Origin: Bacillota bacterium
Lineage (GTDB): Bacteria > Bacillota > Negativicutes > Sporomusales > Sporomusaceae
Assembly: GCA_023443285.1 (NCBI GenBank)
Contig: JAEZVB010000076.1
Coordinates: forward strand, 1-50,849
Length of the DNA: 50,849 nt
Direction: 5' to 3'
Positions 16,438 to 23,601 of this stretch are shown here, one piece after another (the first letter of the stretch is position 1; every line of letters begins with the position of its first letter). The notes beneath the pieces are model-generated. The model saw only the letters and a program-made list of their open reading frames with translations, was not told the origin of the DNA and did not search any database. A program made the position numbers and the translations under genes.

Positions 16438-16953
16438 CTAACTGTAAGGAGAATACGAATGAACAAAACTGCCATTAAGAACTTTGCCATTTGGGCTAGA
16501 AATAAACTGATTGCCGATATTACCTATAAAGCCGGGCTGCTGGGCTTTCTCACTCTGCAATTGCTTATTTTTGAAAAAGATTCCGATATCACTGTCAGCC
16601 AATTGGTCGGTACCAAGAATCAACTTTTCTCGATATACCTCATATACGAAGTCAAAAAACAAGCTGTCCATTTGCATCACAGCAATCAATGCAATCAGCT
16701 TCTGATTAGAAATATCACTCTTTTCAAATACTGCGTAAAAAGAAGGATTCAAACCGTTAACGCGAGTTGATACTGTATTAAATATTTGGATCGCCCGCGC
16801 TTGTGTTGGGGCTGAAAATATGTTTTCCTCAATGTTCATCTGCTTTATTTCCGGTAGCGTCTTTCCATTGTTTATCATTTGAATGACTTTACGGAACTCA
16901 GCAAACCAAAAAGATAGCTTAACCATTCCTGCACTGTATTCTTTACGTTCCAT
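16438..16953 (-). pseudogene. brxA: brxA (DUF1819) truncated at its 3' end
   Basis: From the ATG at 16953 (AGGAG 9 bases upstream) the product begins MERKEYSAGMVKLSFWFAEF and continues as a BrxA/DUF1819 protein to about FFKNKQLQSEK near 16549. From there the frame reads through the antisense of the pglX start and stops at 16438, replacing the normal last 40 or so residues. BrxA is a small DNA-binding component of BREX. The head-on junction with pglX implies an inversion or an inverted joining after deletion of the genes between. Confidence 0.75.
16459..16548 (+). pseudogene. pglX: pglX 5' fragment (BREX adenine methyltransferase, first ~29 codons)
   Basis: The ATG at 16459 has TAAGGAG 7-8 bases before it and encodes MNKTAIKNFAIWARNKLI followed by ADITYKAGLLG, a typical PglX N-terminus. 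After codon 29 the frame runs into the reverse complement of brxA, so the reading beyond that point is meaningless. PglX normally exceeds 1,100 residues. What remains is the start region only. Confidence 0.75.
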
Positions 16954-17166
16954 GCTATTATCGCTCCTATTTCTGGGACCTTTACTTATAAACTGCATCG
17001 TCTCACTTGGTTAAGGTGTTCTGGCTGACATCAGTTACTTTACAGAAATTCACATATTTTATTATATCATAATCTCGTTCATATCCGTAGAAATTCCATA
17101 TCTGAATGATTTGAAACGAAAGGTACTGTGTGAAAACTATGCAGGTGGTTTGCATTCCCACAAAAA

Positions 17167-17198
17167 TAGTCCGTATCACGCAAAAGTGCTACGGACTA
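17167..17198 (-). terminator. Hairpin after the cotJC-tail copy B
   Basis: TAGTCCGTA (17167-17175) pairs with TACGGACTA (17190-17198), extended by CAC/GTG after one mismatch. On the minus strand it is followed by TTTTTG. It follows the broken cotJC tail by about 35 bases. Confidence 0.65.
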
Positions 17199-17232
17199 CT
17201 TGTATTAAGGGTACAGGTACGAAGGGCAACTC

Positions 17233-17317
17233 TTACTCGCACCCACACTTATGTCCATGCCAAACATGCTTACATTTACACATCCACTCTTGCACATCAT
17301 TCAAAGTCTCGCCGAAA
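17233..17317 (-). pseudogene. cotJC 3'-end fragment (copy B)
   Basis: Positions 17237-17317 match 19457-19537 in intact cotJC at 80 of 81 bases and encode the same C-terminus (FGETLNDVQEWMCKCKHVW...CGCE, stop TAA). Upstream the similarity ends abruptly and an in-frame stop follows at 17326. It has no start or ribosome site. It is a duplicated end, not a gene. Confidence 0.85.
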
Positions 17318-17333
17318 TTATCAATTTAAGTAA

Positions 17334-17641
17334 AGTCCATTAAACCCTGATGTAATGCGGGGTTGAGGGTCATAAACCAATTCTCCCGCAAGAATAGAAA
17401 TAATTATTGTGTCATGAAACACCCCGAAATTCAAGAACTATTTGGACAGAATGGCGAAATAGTTCGATATAAAAGCGTTTCTATAGCGTACTGTATTCTG
17501 AAAATCCACTCAAATAACGATAGTCCAAAATTAATCTTTAGATAGTATAGATCAATTATATCCCGGCTTTGACATTAGCCAAAAGAGCTCCTAGCGGTAG
17601 AACGCTGGGAGCTCCTTATTCACGATATATATTGTAATAAA
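17334..17641. other. Non-coding stretch
   Basis: AT-rich sequence with no supported gene. The only structure I see is a hairpin near 17585-17614 (GAGCTCC-T-AGCG with CGCT-GGGAGCTC), possibly an old terminator. Confidence 0.4.
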
Positions 17642-17723
17642 TTCGGCTATAATATAATAAATTTAAATAACAGCCGAAATCCATTGCTCACAAGACACAC
17701 TTCGGCTATAATATAATAAATTT
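17642..17723. repeat. Two direct repeats of 23 bases before the ATPase gene
   Basis: TTCGGCTATAATATAATAAA followed by TTT occurs at 17642-17664 and again, identical, at 17701-17723. An inverted AGCCGAA lies between them (17672-17678). Each copy contains a TATAAT box. Confidence 0.8.
17684..17712 (+). promoter_or_regulatory. Predicted promoter of the DUF4143 ATPase gene
   Basis: TTGCTC (17684-17689) and TATAAT (17707-17712) are separated by 17 bases. The -10 box lies in the second direct repeat. Confidence 0.5.
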
Positions 17724-17748
17724 TATTTTTGGACGATGAGGTGAATCC

Positions 17749-18978
17749 ATGAATTATATACATAGAGCAATGGAGGATACGTTTCTCCGTCTTAGCAAGG
17801 AGTTTCCAGCGTTACTGCTCACAGGTCCAAGGCAGGTTGGCAAGACAACCATGCTTCAAAAACTAGCTGAGGAAGAGAATATAGGACGGGAGTATGTGAC
17901 ACTGGACGATTTGACGGAGCGCCAAATGGCGAAAAACGACCCGAAGATGTTCCTGCAAATCCACAAGCCGCCAGTGTTTATCGATGAGGTACAGTATGCA
18001 CCAGAGCTGTTTACCTATATCAAAATACACGTTGACCAAAACCATCGGGCCGGTGATTTTTGGTTGACTGGTTCGCAGGTATTCAAATTGATGGAGGGGA
18101 TACAGGAATCGCTGGCTGGGCGTATCTGCCTGCTGCATATGGCTCCCATGTCACAGGCGGAAATCTCCAGTACTGCCACTACACCTTTTGTGCTGGATTT
18201 GGTGCAGTTGTCACAGCGGGTAAAGGAGCGCACTCCTATTGATACGCCTGCACTTTATGAGCGTATTTTCAGAGGCGGTATGCCTGCCCTCATCAGCGGA
18301 CAGTATAGCGACTATCGAGCAGTTTATTCCAGTTATATCAGTACCTATATAGACCGGGATGTAAAAGAGCTTTCCGGTTCTATTGATTCGCTCAAGTTTA
18401 TGGAATTCATCACGGCCGCAGCAGCCTTGTGCGGACAGATGCTCAACTACAAGACCATTGCTGACGCTGCCGGTATTGACCAAATTACCGCCAAAAACTG
18501 GCTTGGGATTTTAGAGAGACTGGGCATTGTGTTTTATCTCCACCCTTATTCTAACAATATGCTGAAACGCATGGTAACCAAGCCAAAGCTTTATTTCTAT
18601 GACTGCGGGTTAGTGGCATACCTGACCAAATGGAGTAACAGCGATACCCTGATGAACGGTGCCATGAGTGGTGCGATTCTTGAGAATTTCGTGGTATCTG
18701 AGATTGTCAAAAGCTATCAGAATTGCGGCTGGGAAGCCTTTATTTATTACTATCGGGATAAAGATACCAAGGAGATTGACATTCTACTAGAGGACAGTGG
18801 TAAGCTATACCCCATGGAAATCAAGAAAACTGCCACACCTCAAAAGCAGCTCACTCGTGTGTTCGGGGTGATTGACAAGGCAACTTTAGAGCGTGGAACA
18901 GGAGCAGTGCTTTGTACAACTGATCGACTGGCGGCATTTGACAGCCAAAATTTGATTGTGCCTATTTGGGGGATATAA
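17749..18978 (+). CDS. AAA ATPase with DUF4143 domain
   Basis: A 409-residue protein. Residues 24-33 hold Walker A (GPRQVGKTT) and 76-80 Walker B (VFIDE), followed by a sensor segment WLTGSQVF. The C-terminal half is DUF4143: SYISTYIDRDVKEL, a helix-turn-helix-like stretch around YKTIADAAGIDQITAKNWL, LYFYDCGLVAYL, then an endonuclease-like core (FIYYYRDKDTKEIDILLE ... YPMEIKK). The D..E-x-K pattern resembles PD-(D/E)xK nucleases. Proteins of this group (COG1373) are common in accessory DNA; their role is not settled. GAGGTG lies 6 bases before the ATG. It looks intact, unlike its BREX neighbours. Confidence 0.85.
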   Translation: MNYIHRAMEDTFLRLSKEFPALLLTGPRQVGKTTMLQKLAEEENIGREYVTLDDLTERQMAKNDPKMFLQIHKPPVFIDEVQYAPELFTYIKIHVDQNHRAGDFWLTGSQVFKLMEGIQESLAGRICLLHMAPMSQAEISSTATTPFVLDLVQLSQRVKERTPIDTPALYERIFRGGMPALISGQYSDYRAVYSSYISTYIDRDVKELSGSIDSLKFMEFITAAAALCGQMLNYKTIADAAGIDQITAKNWLGILERLGIVFYLHPYSNNMLKRMVTKPKLYFYDCGLVAYLTKWSNSDTLMNGAMSGAILENFVVSEIVKSYQNCGWEAFIYYYRDKDTKEIDILLEDSGKLYPMEIKKTATPQKQLTRVFGVIDKATLERGTGAVLCTTDRLAAFDSQNLIVPIWGI

Positions 18979-18984
18979 GTTTAA

Positions 18985-19027
18985 ATGCCTTTGGTCGTTA
19001 CTTCGGTAATGACTAAAGGCATTTTTT
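18985..19027 (+). terminator. Rho-independent terminator of the ATPase gene
   Basis: ATGCCTTTGGTCGTTAC pairs with GTAATGACTAAAGGCAT around a four-base TTCG-type loop, followed by TTTTTT. Confidence 0.9.
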
Positions 19028-19164
19028 ACTCTGCATAATTTTTTAATGGGTAAATGTATTGTTTCATTTCTATTTCTTCTCGAATTATACAATGAGTATT
19101 ATCACCCACAGCAACCCCGGCCACTCCCGTAACCCCTCGGCCTTTGCCGGAAAAAGCGTTCCGC

Positions 19165-19320
19165 AGGAGAAAAGCCGGGCGGTATTCCGTTAAGCAATCC
19201 GTACTGTTTGAGCGTAGCGAGTTTACGGATTGTAGGAATATCGCCTGGCTTTTCAGCTTTTGGAGGCTTTGGGCCTAGACTTTTTGGGCACTTTTGGGGC
19301 GATGCCAAAAGTGCCTCCCG
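19165..19320. repeat. Highly structured GAGCG-AGCGAG repeat element
   Basis: Nested arms pair 19170-19188 with 19235-19253 (17 of 19 positions complementary) and, inside, AATCCGTA (19196-19203) with TACGGATT (19224-19231), leaving the loop CTGTTTGAGCGTAGCGAGTT. A second perfect hairpin, GCACTTTTGG/CCAAAAGTGC, follows at 19288-19314. Comparable elements with the GAGCG.AGCGAG core and a GGGGCGATGCCAAAAG tail recur between genes in Firmicute genomes as I know them. The 68-codon open frame across it on the minus strand is probably not a gene. Confidence 0.65.
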
Positions 19321-19367
19321 CCCCTTGTTTCCCTTTGATTTTACTAATGTCGCAGTTTAAATTCTCC

Positions 19368-19420
19368 ACAAAAAGGGACCATCGCCAGCGATAATTTATC
19401 GTTATTGCGACAGCCCCTTC
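19368..19420 (-). terminator. Probable terminator of the cotJ operon
   Basis: On the minus strand AAGGGGCTGTCGC pairs, with a few G-U pairs, with GGCGATGGTCCCTT and is followed by TTTTTG. It lies about 35 bases past the cotJC stop. Confidence 0.65.
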
Positions 19421-19452
19421 TTTATCTACACATTTATCATATCGTCAACCCG

Positions 19453-20058
19453 TTAATCGCACCCACACTTATGTCCATGCCAAACATGCTTACATTTACA
19501 CATCCACTCTTGCACATCATTCAACGTCTCGCCGAAACGTTGGAAGTGAACGACTTCCCGTTCCCACAAGAAGCGCAGGGTGTCTTTTACACATGGGTCT
19601 TCCGTACAGGCAATCAGGTGTTCATATGTTGTCCGGGCTTTTTGCTCGGCTGCCATATTTTCAGTAAGGTCAGTTATTGGATCACCCAGACAGGCGATAT
19701 ATTTTGCACTCCAAGGCACGCCATTTGCATCTGTCCAGAACAGCCCGTGATCATGTTGCACATATTGCCCTTCCCAACCAGCAGCTTTGAAGTCTTCGCA
19801 GCTTGCCCCGTCAACAAGTTTAAACACCAAGGCCGCAATCATTTCCATATGAGCCAATTCTTCAGTGCCAATGTCAGTTAGAATGGCTTTGGCACCATCT
19901 GTCGGCATACTATACCGCTGGTTCAAATACCGGAGCGAAGCACTTAACTCGCCGTCTGGACCGCCGTATTGGGTTATTACCATTTTGGCAAATTTTACGT
20001 CCGGGCAGGTAACACGTACTGGATGCTCAAGTTTTTTTTCATATAACCACATATCCAC
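19453..20058 (-). CDS. cotJC: Spore coat protein CotJC (manganese catalase family)
   Basis: A 201-residue ferritin-like protein of the Mn-catalase family. It starts MDMWLYEKKLEHPVRV, and the metal site is seen in GELSASLRYLNQRY (Glu37) and TEELAHMEMI (Glu66/67, His70), with later EHL and EREVVHFQRF helices. In Bacillus CotJC sits in the inner spore coat; Mn-catalase activity is expected for the family. The C-terminus ends in a Cys/His-rich tail (EWMCKCKHVWHGHKCGCD) that likely binds metal. This tail is what is duplicated at 14829 and 17233. It is the third gene of cotJA-cotJB-cotJC, 18 bases after cotJB. Confidence 0.93.
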   Translation of the reverse strand: MDMWLYEKKLEHPVRVTCPDVKFAKMVITQYGGPDGELSASLRYLNQRYSMPTDGAKAILTDIGTEELAHMEMIAALVFKLVDGASCEDFKAAGWEGQYVQHDHGLFWTDANGVPWSAKYIACLGDPITDLTENMAAEQKARTTYEHLIACTEDPCVKDTLRFLWEREVVHFQRFGETLNDVQEWMCKCKHVWHGHKCGCD

Positions 20059-20076
20059 TGCTCCTTTATTGAAGAA

Positions 20077-20334
20077 TTATAGTTCCCAAGGCCAAGGTCC
20101 TTGCGCCCATTGCCAAGGCTCTCCAGACATCCCGCCAAAACCGAAGTTTATGAGCGGCCCATATTCGCATTCATATTTCTCTTTATATTTTTTCAGCATC
20201 TCAACAGCGCAATTAAAGTCGTGCAGAGCTTCCTGATCGCATGGATGGGTGTCAAGGTACAGGTTAAGTTCAATTGCTACAAATTCCATCTCCTGCACTT
20301 TCCTAAGTAACGCTTTTTGCTTTTCATATTTCAC
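20077..20334 (-). CDS. cotJB: Spore coat protein CotJB
   Basis: An 85-residue helical protein (ALLRKVQEMEFVAIELNLYLDTHPCDQEAL, then FNCAVEMLKKYKEKYE) with the CotJB pattern and a Trp/Pro/Gly tail (YGPLINFGFGG ... PWQWAQGPWPWEL). The start is GTG, with GGAGG 9 bases before it. It is needed with CotJA and CotJC for coat assembly in Bacillus; the same is assumed here. Confidence 0.9.
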   Translation of the reverse strand: MKYEKQKALLRKVQEMEFVAIELNLYLDTHPCDQEALHDFNCAVEMLKKYKEKYECEYGPLINFGFGGMSGEPWQWAQGPWPWEL

Positions 20335-20355
20335 TTATTTAACCTCCATTCCACT

Positions 20356-20697
20356 CTATTTTGGAATTCTATAAACGCCCCAAAGTTCGGGAAACAAGGT
20401 ACCCTTCATGAGAGCCTCAGGCGGAGTAAATGCCTTTTCATAGGTTTGCCACGGCACATACGAATGAGCTAGCTGGATACATTCCGGGAAAGCAGCACAC
20501 ATATCATTATCCATTCCCTTCATGCCACCCATATAGTGCTTCTTAGCAACCATGTTGTCCATGTCCTCCATATCATCCATTTCATCATCCATATCATCTA
20601 TATCACACATATCTTCCATGTCATGAAGTTCATCCTTCATTTCCATGACTTTACTTTTGCCGGGTTTATACATTTGATGTCTTGTTTTTTTTCTCAC
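20356..20697 (-). CDS. cotJA: CotJA-type spore coat protein with Asp/Met-rich insert
   Basis: About 113 residues. The C-terminal third is CotJA-like (CIQLAHSYVPWQTYEKAFTPPEAL, then GTLFPELWGVYRIP). The N-terminal part is a basic stretch followed by a repetitive acidic Met-rich segment (repeats of the type DDMEDM), which is unusual for CotJA and could bind metal ions. GTG 20697 is favoured because GAGAGGAGG lies 7 bases before it; an ATG six codons upstream overlaps that site. It is the first gene of the cotJ operon. Confidence 0.8.
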   Translation of the reverse strand: MRKKTRHQMYKPGKSKVMEMKDELHDMEDMCDIDDMDDEMDDMEDMDNMVAKKHYMGGMKGMDNDMCAAFPECIQLAHSYVPWQTYEKAFTPPEALMKGTLFPELWGVYRIPK

Positions 20698-20763
20698 AAC
20701 GAAGCCTCCTCTCATTAACTTAGTGTATTTTATGTGAATACCTTAGCAATTGCTACCCTGGCA

Positions 20764-20797
20764 TAAAAAAAAATCGATAGGCCAAAACCTATCGATT
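20764..20797 (-). terminator. Rho-independent terminator
   Basis: AATCGATAGG and CCTATCGATT pair around a six-base loop and are followed on the minus strand by a run of nine T. It ends the PspC-like gene. Confidence 0.9.
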
Positions 20798-20815
20798 GGG
20801 CAACTGCAATATATA

Positions 20816-21091
20816 TTAAGATACAGGCATAACAAGAAAGGCAAGGATATACAAAGCCAAGCCTGCGCCGCGATACAATACCGACAGCACCCAGGCCAAA
20901 CGAATTAGCGTAACATCAAGGCCTGTATATGTGCTAAACCCGGCACATACGCCAAAAACCATGCCATTCGTCTGGTCGAGCGCTAAATGCCGCCCTATCG
21001 CGGCCGCATCAAGAGTTCCCGCTCCCTGAAAAAATTGCCAAATAGTTAATCCACTAAATAGATATGCGCCTGCCCGGATAAGCCAAAGCAT
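20816..21091 (-). CDS. PspC-domain membrane protein
   Basis: A 91-residue protein. The C-terminal half is a PspC domain (GVCAGFSTYTGLDVTLIRLAW, then LYILAFLVMP), with an N-terminal hydrophobic helix (MLWLIRAGAYLFSGLTIW). PspC proteins take part in envelope-stress sensing. The start at 21091 is set by AAGGGAGG 9 bases upstream; a TTG further upstream has no site. Confidence 0.75.
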   Translation of the reverse strand: MLWLIRAGAYLFSGLTIWQFFQGAGTLDAAAIGRHLALDQTNGMVFGVCAGFSTYTGLDVTLIRLAWVLSVLYRGAGLALYILAFLVMPVS

Positions 21092-21227
21092 AAGAAAAGG
21101 CCTCCCTTGGGGGAAATTGAATTTTACCAATTTCCGAATAAATACTAACTACAAGTTCATTAGTAATTATTTCCGTAAAGGGAGACCTTTAAACATCATT
21201 AACGCGAGAGGGATTTCCAGAGTTTTG

Positions 21228-22421
21228 TCAACGCGGGTTCTTTTTTACTAGTTTTAGCCGGGTACGATTCGTTCCCGACTCTCCCTCGCCCGGCTGGAAT
21301 ACCTTTGATGTCATTCGCCTGCCAACACTAATCAATAGTCCAATAGCTGCGCAGTTAACAATTAGTGAGGTACCACCAAAGCTAATGAATGGCAACGGTA
21401 CACCGGTAACCGGAATAACGCCTGATACCATGGCAATGTTGCCGACAGCCTGTCCTACCACCATAGCAGTTATCCCGGCCGCCAGCATAAAACCATACCC
21501 GTCCGCTGCCCGGCTGGCAATCTGAATGCCATACCACGCCATCGCACCAAGCAGTATCAGCACAAGCAAAGCGCCGACGAACCCCATCTCCTGACATAAT
21601 ACAGCAAAGGCAAAATCGGTATGTGCTTCCGGCAAATAGTTAAATTTGCTAGTTCCCATTCCCAAACCAGACCCAAACATGCCACCTGAACCTATTGCCA
21701 GCAGCGATTGTACTGTCTGATATCCTGTTGTCTGTTGATACGCCCAGGGGTCAAGCCAGGCCCAAATGCGTTCTGCCCGATAGGAAGCTGCATATACCAA
21801 ATATACTACCATGGTAGCTGCCGCCATACCTAGGAAGTACAGTTCTCTCCTGGGTATGCCTGCTATCACATATAATACCAGACTTAAGCCGACAATGACT
21901 GCTGCCGTCCCCATATCTGGTTGTTTAAGTACGAGAACACCCATTACCAGTGTTACGCCGAGCGGCAGTGACTGTAAGGTTATTGTGCGCCCGCGGTCAA
22001 GTTGAGTCCCCAAATAGACCGCCGTAGTCATAATAGCAGTAAGCTTGGCAAGTTCAGAGGGCTGGAACTTAAATCCAGCCACACTAAGCCAGCGTCTTGC
22101 TCCATTTGCATCTACCCCGGCCACATGAACAGCCAGGAGTAACCCTATTGTCACTACAATTGCCAGCAGCAGCCAACTCCCCTTTAGCCTGCGGTAATCA
22201 ATAACAGCCGTTACTATTAAAACCAAAAAACCGATAGCAAAAGAAACCAGATGTCTAGTCAAGAAAAAATATCCATCTTTAAATAGCTGCCCGCCCAACA
22301 CAAAGCTGGCACTAAAAACATTGAGCGTACCAATCAAGAATAACACTCCGGCAATGAAGAACACGGCCTCTGCCGGACTAACCCACAGCTTGGGGAAGCT
22401 TTTAACCTTCCTCTCACTCAC
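21228..22421 (-). CDS. ftsW: FtsW/RodA/SpoVE-family peptidoglycan glycosyltransferase
   Basis: A 397-residue protein with about ten membrane helices and SEDS signatures: GARRWLSVAGFKFQPSELAKL (outlined by G-A-R-R-W and Q-P-S-E), KQPDMGTA, GMGTSKFNYLPEAHTDFAFAV and the C-terminal GVPLPFISFGGTSL. These enzymes polymerise lipid II at the division site, the side wall or the spore septum. FtsW and SpoVE cannot be separated by sequence alone; no mur/fts neighbours are present, so a SpoVE-like role is possible. The GTG start has GGAGGG 11 bases upstream. Confidence 0.88.
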   Translation of the reverse strand: MSERKVKSFPKLWVSPAEAVFFIAGVLFLIGTLNVFSASFVLGGQLFKDGYFFLTRHLVSFAIGFLVLIVTAVIDYRRLKGSWLLLAIVVTIGLLLAVHVAGVDANGARRWLSVAGFKFQPSELAKLTAIMTTAVYLGTQLDRGRTITLQSLPLGVTLVMGVLVLKQPDMGTAAVIVGLSLVLYVIAGIPRRELYFLGMAAATMVVYLVYAASYRAERIWAWLDPWAYQQTTGYQTVQSLLAIGSGGMFGSGLGMGTSKFNYLPEAHTDFAFAVLCQEMGFVGALLVLILLGAMAWYGIQIASRAADGYGFMLAAGITAMVVGQAVGNIAMVSGVIPVTGVPLPFISFGGTSLIVNCAAIGLLISVGRRMTSKVFQPGEGESGTNRTRLKLVKKNPR

Positions 22422-22583
22422 AAGCTGACACTCCCTCCAAAACACATTAACCAAATAGTAGTAAGACCAATAGTATATATTATAGTGCAGCCAAGAATGC
22501 AGCGCCCAACATCCGCACATTCTTTCCGCAACTATATTGCAAACCTAATCCATGCCAAAACTTCGGGTAAAAGAGGTGATCTT

Positions 22584-23533
22584 ATGGGGTAAAGCCATAT
22601 AAAATAGTAGCAGTAGACGCTACCGCCCCTGCCGTAATTATTGCAGACGGACCAAGCGGAGAAATTCTCCATGAATTGCGATTTTCGTCTGAACTGACAC
22701 CTACCGAGCTTGCCATTACCCCCGATTACACGAAAGTCTATCTGCCCTGTGCCGCTACCTCCGGCAATAACAGCTTGCTGGCAGTTAATCTATCCAGCTT
22801 TTCGCTCTATAAGCTGCCTTTACTTATTCCTTATCCGGCTCAATTCAACTTGCCTATTATGACTACTCCCGTCGCGTATCTGGCCGAGCCCTGCGGCAAC
22901 TTACACAGGCTGGATCTAACAACTATGTCTATCGAACTTCTAGGAGCACCTGCGGTTAAAGCCAGTTGTGTTGGCTTAGCAGCTGACAATGGCGCCATCT
23001 ATACGGCTTGGGAACACGCGGCTGGTGGCACAGTAATGGAACTGGGAATTAGCGGTAGTATCAACTGGCAATATGATATCGCCGGTATCCCTACCAATAT
23101 TATTTTAGCAGGTAATCGCCTGCTTGTGCCATTTACTAACACAGCCTTTACCGGCGAAGGAGTTGCTTTATTTAATATCAGCAAAAAATGTCCCGCTCCT
23201 GCCGTCGTAACCATCCAATGTCCCAGCTGTCCCAGTGGATTGGCGGCCTATCCCTGCCATGCCGTGCTTGCCGAAGACAACCGAACAGCCTATGTAGTCA
23301 ACGAAGATAATGCCTCTATCTATGTTATTGATTTGGAAACAGCGCAAGTAATTGACCGGTTAACACTTGGGCGGTCATTATCCCGCCTGTACTTACTGCC
23401 TGACAGTCATTTAGCTATAGGAACCAGCAATCTGTTTGCCGACTTAAGCCTAGTTGATTTGACTAACGGAGAACTACTAGCAGTCACTCATACCAAACGG
23501 CAATTACTTTCAACCATCGCTATCCTGCCATAG
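22584..23533 (+). CDS. YncE-like beta-propeller protein with apparent frameshift at the start
   Basis: About 310 residues of WD40/YncE-type repeats (KIVAVDATAPAVIIADG, LAITPDYTKVYLP, YVVNEDNASIYVIDLETAQVID). The best start, ATG 22584 with AAGAGGTG 5 bases upstream, is followed by GGG TAA. One extra G in the GGGG run would join it to the frame that encodes VKPYKIVAVDATA and onward. Otherwise translation must begin at TTG 22676, inside the first repeat. Either a sequencing/assembly slip or a real one-base deletion. There is no signal peptide. The role is unknown. Confidence 0.65.
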
Positions 23534-23557
23534 GTTTATTCGCTATAACTATACTAA

Positions 23558-23591
23558 ACCCCTCCCGCCAATGCGGGAGGGGTAATTTTTT
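23558..23591. terminator. Bidirectional terminator
   Basis: ACCCCTCCCGC and GCGGGAGGGGT pair around CAAT, followed by ATTTTTT on the plus strand. It separates the converging propeller and DUF2935 genes. Confidence 0.9.
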
Positions 23592-23601
23592 CATATTGGT
23601 A

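Noticed and set aside
17642..17723. CRISPR-like spacing of the 23-base repeats
   Set aside because: Only two copies, no third repeat, no cas genes, and each repeat contains promoter boxes.
19102..19308. 68-codon minus-strand frame across the structured repeat
   Set aside because: The DNA is dominated by hairpins; such frames arise in each copy of this kind of repeat. No ribosome site seen.
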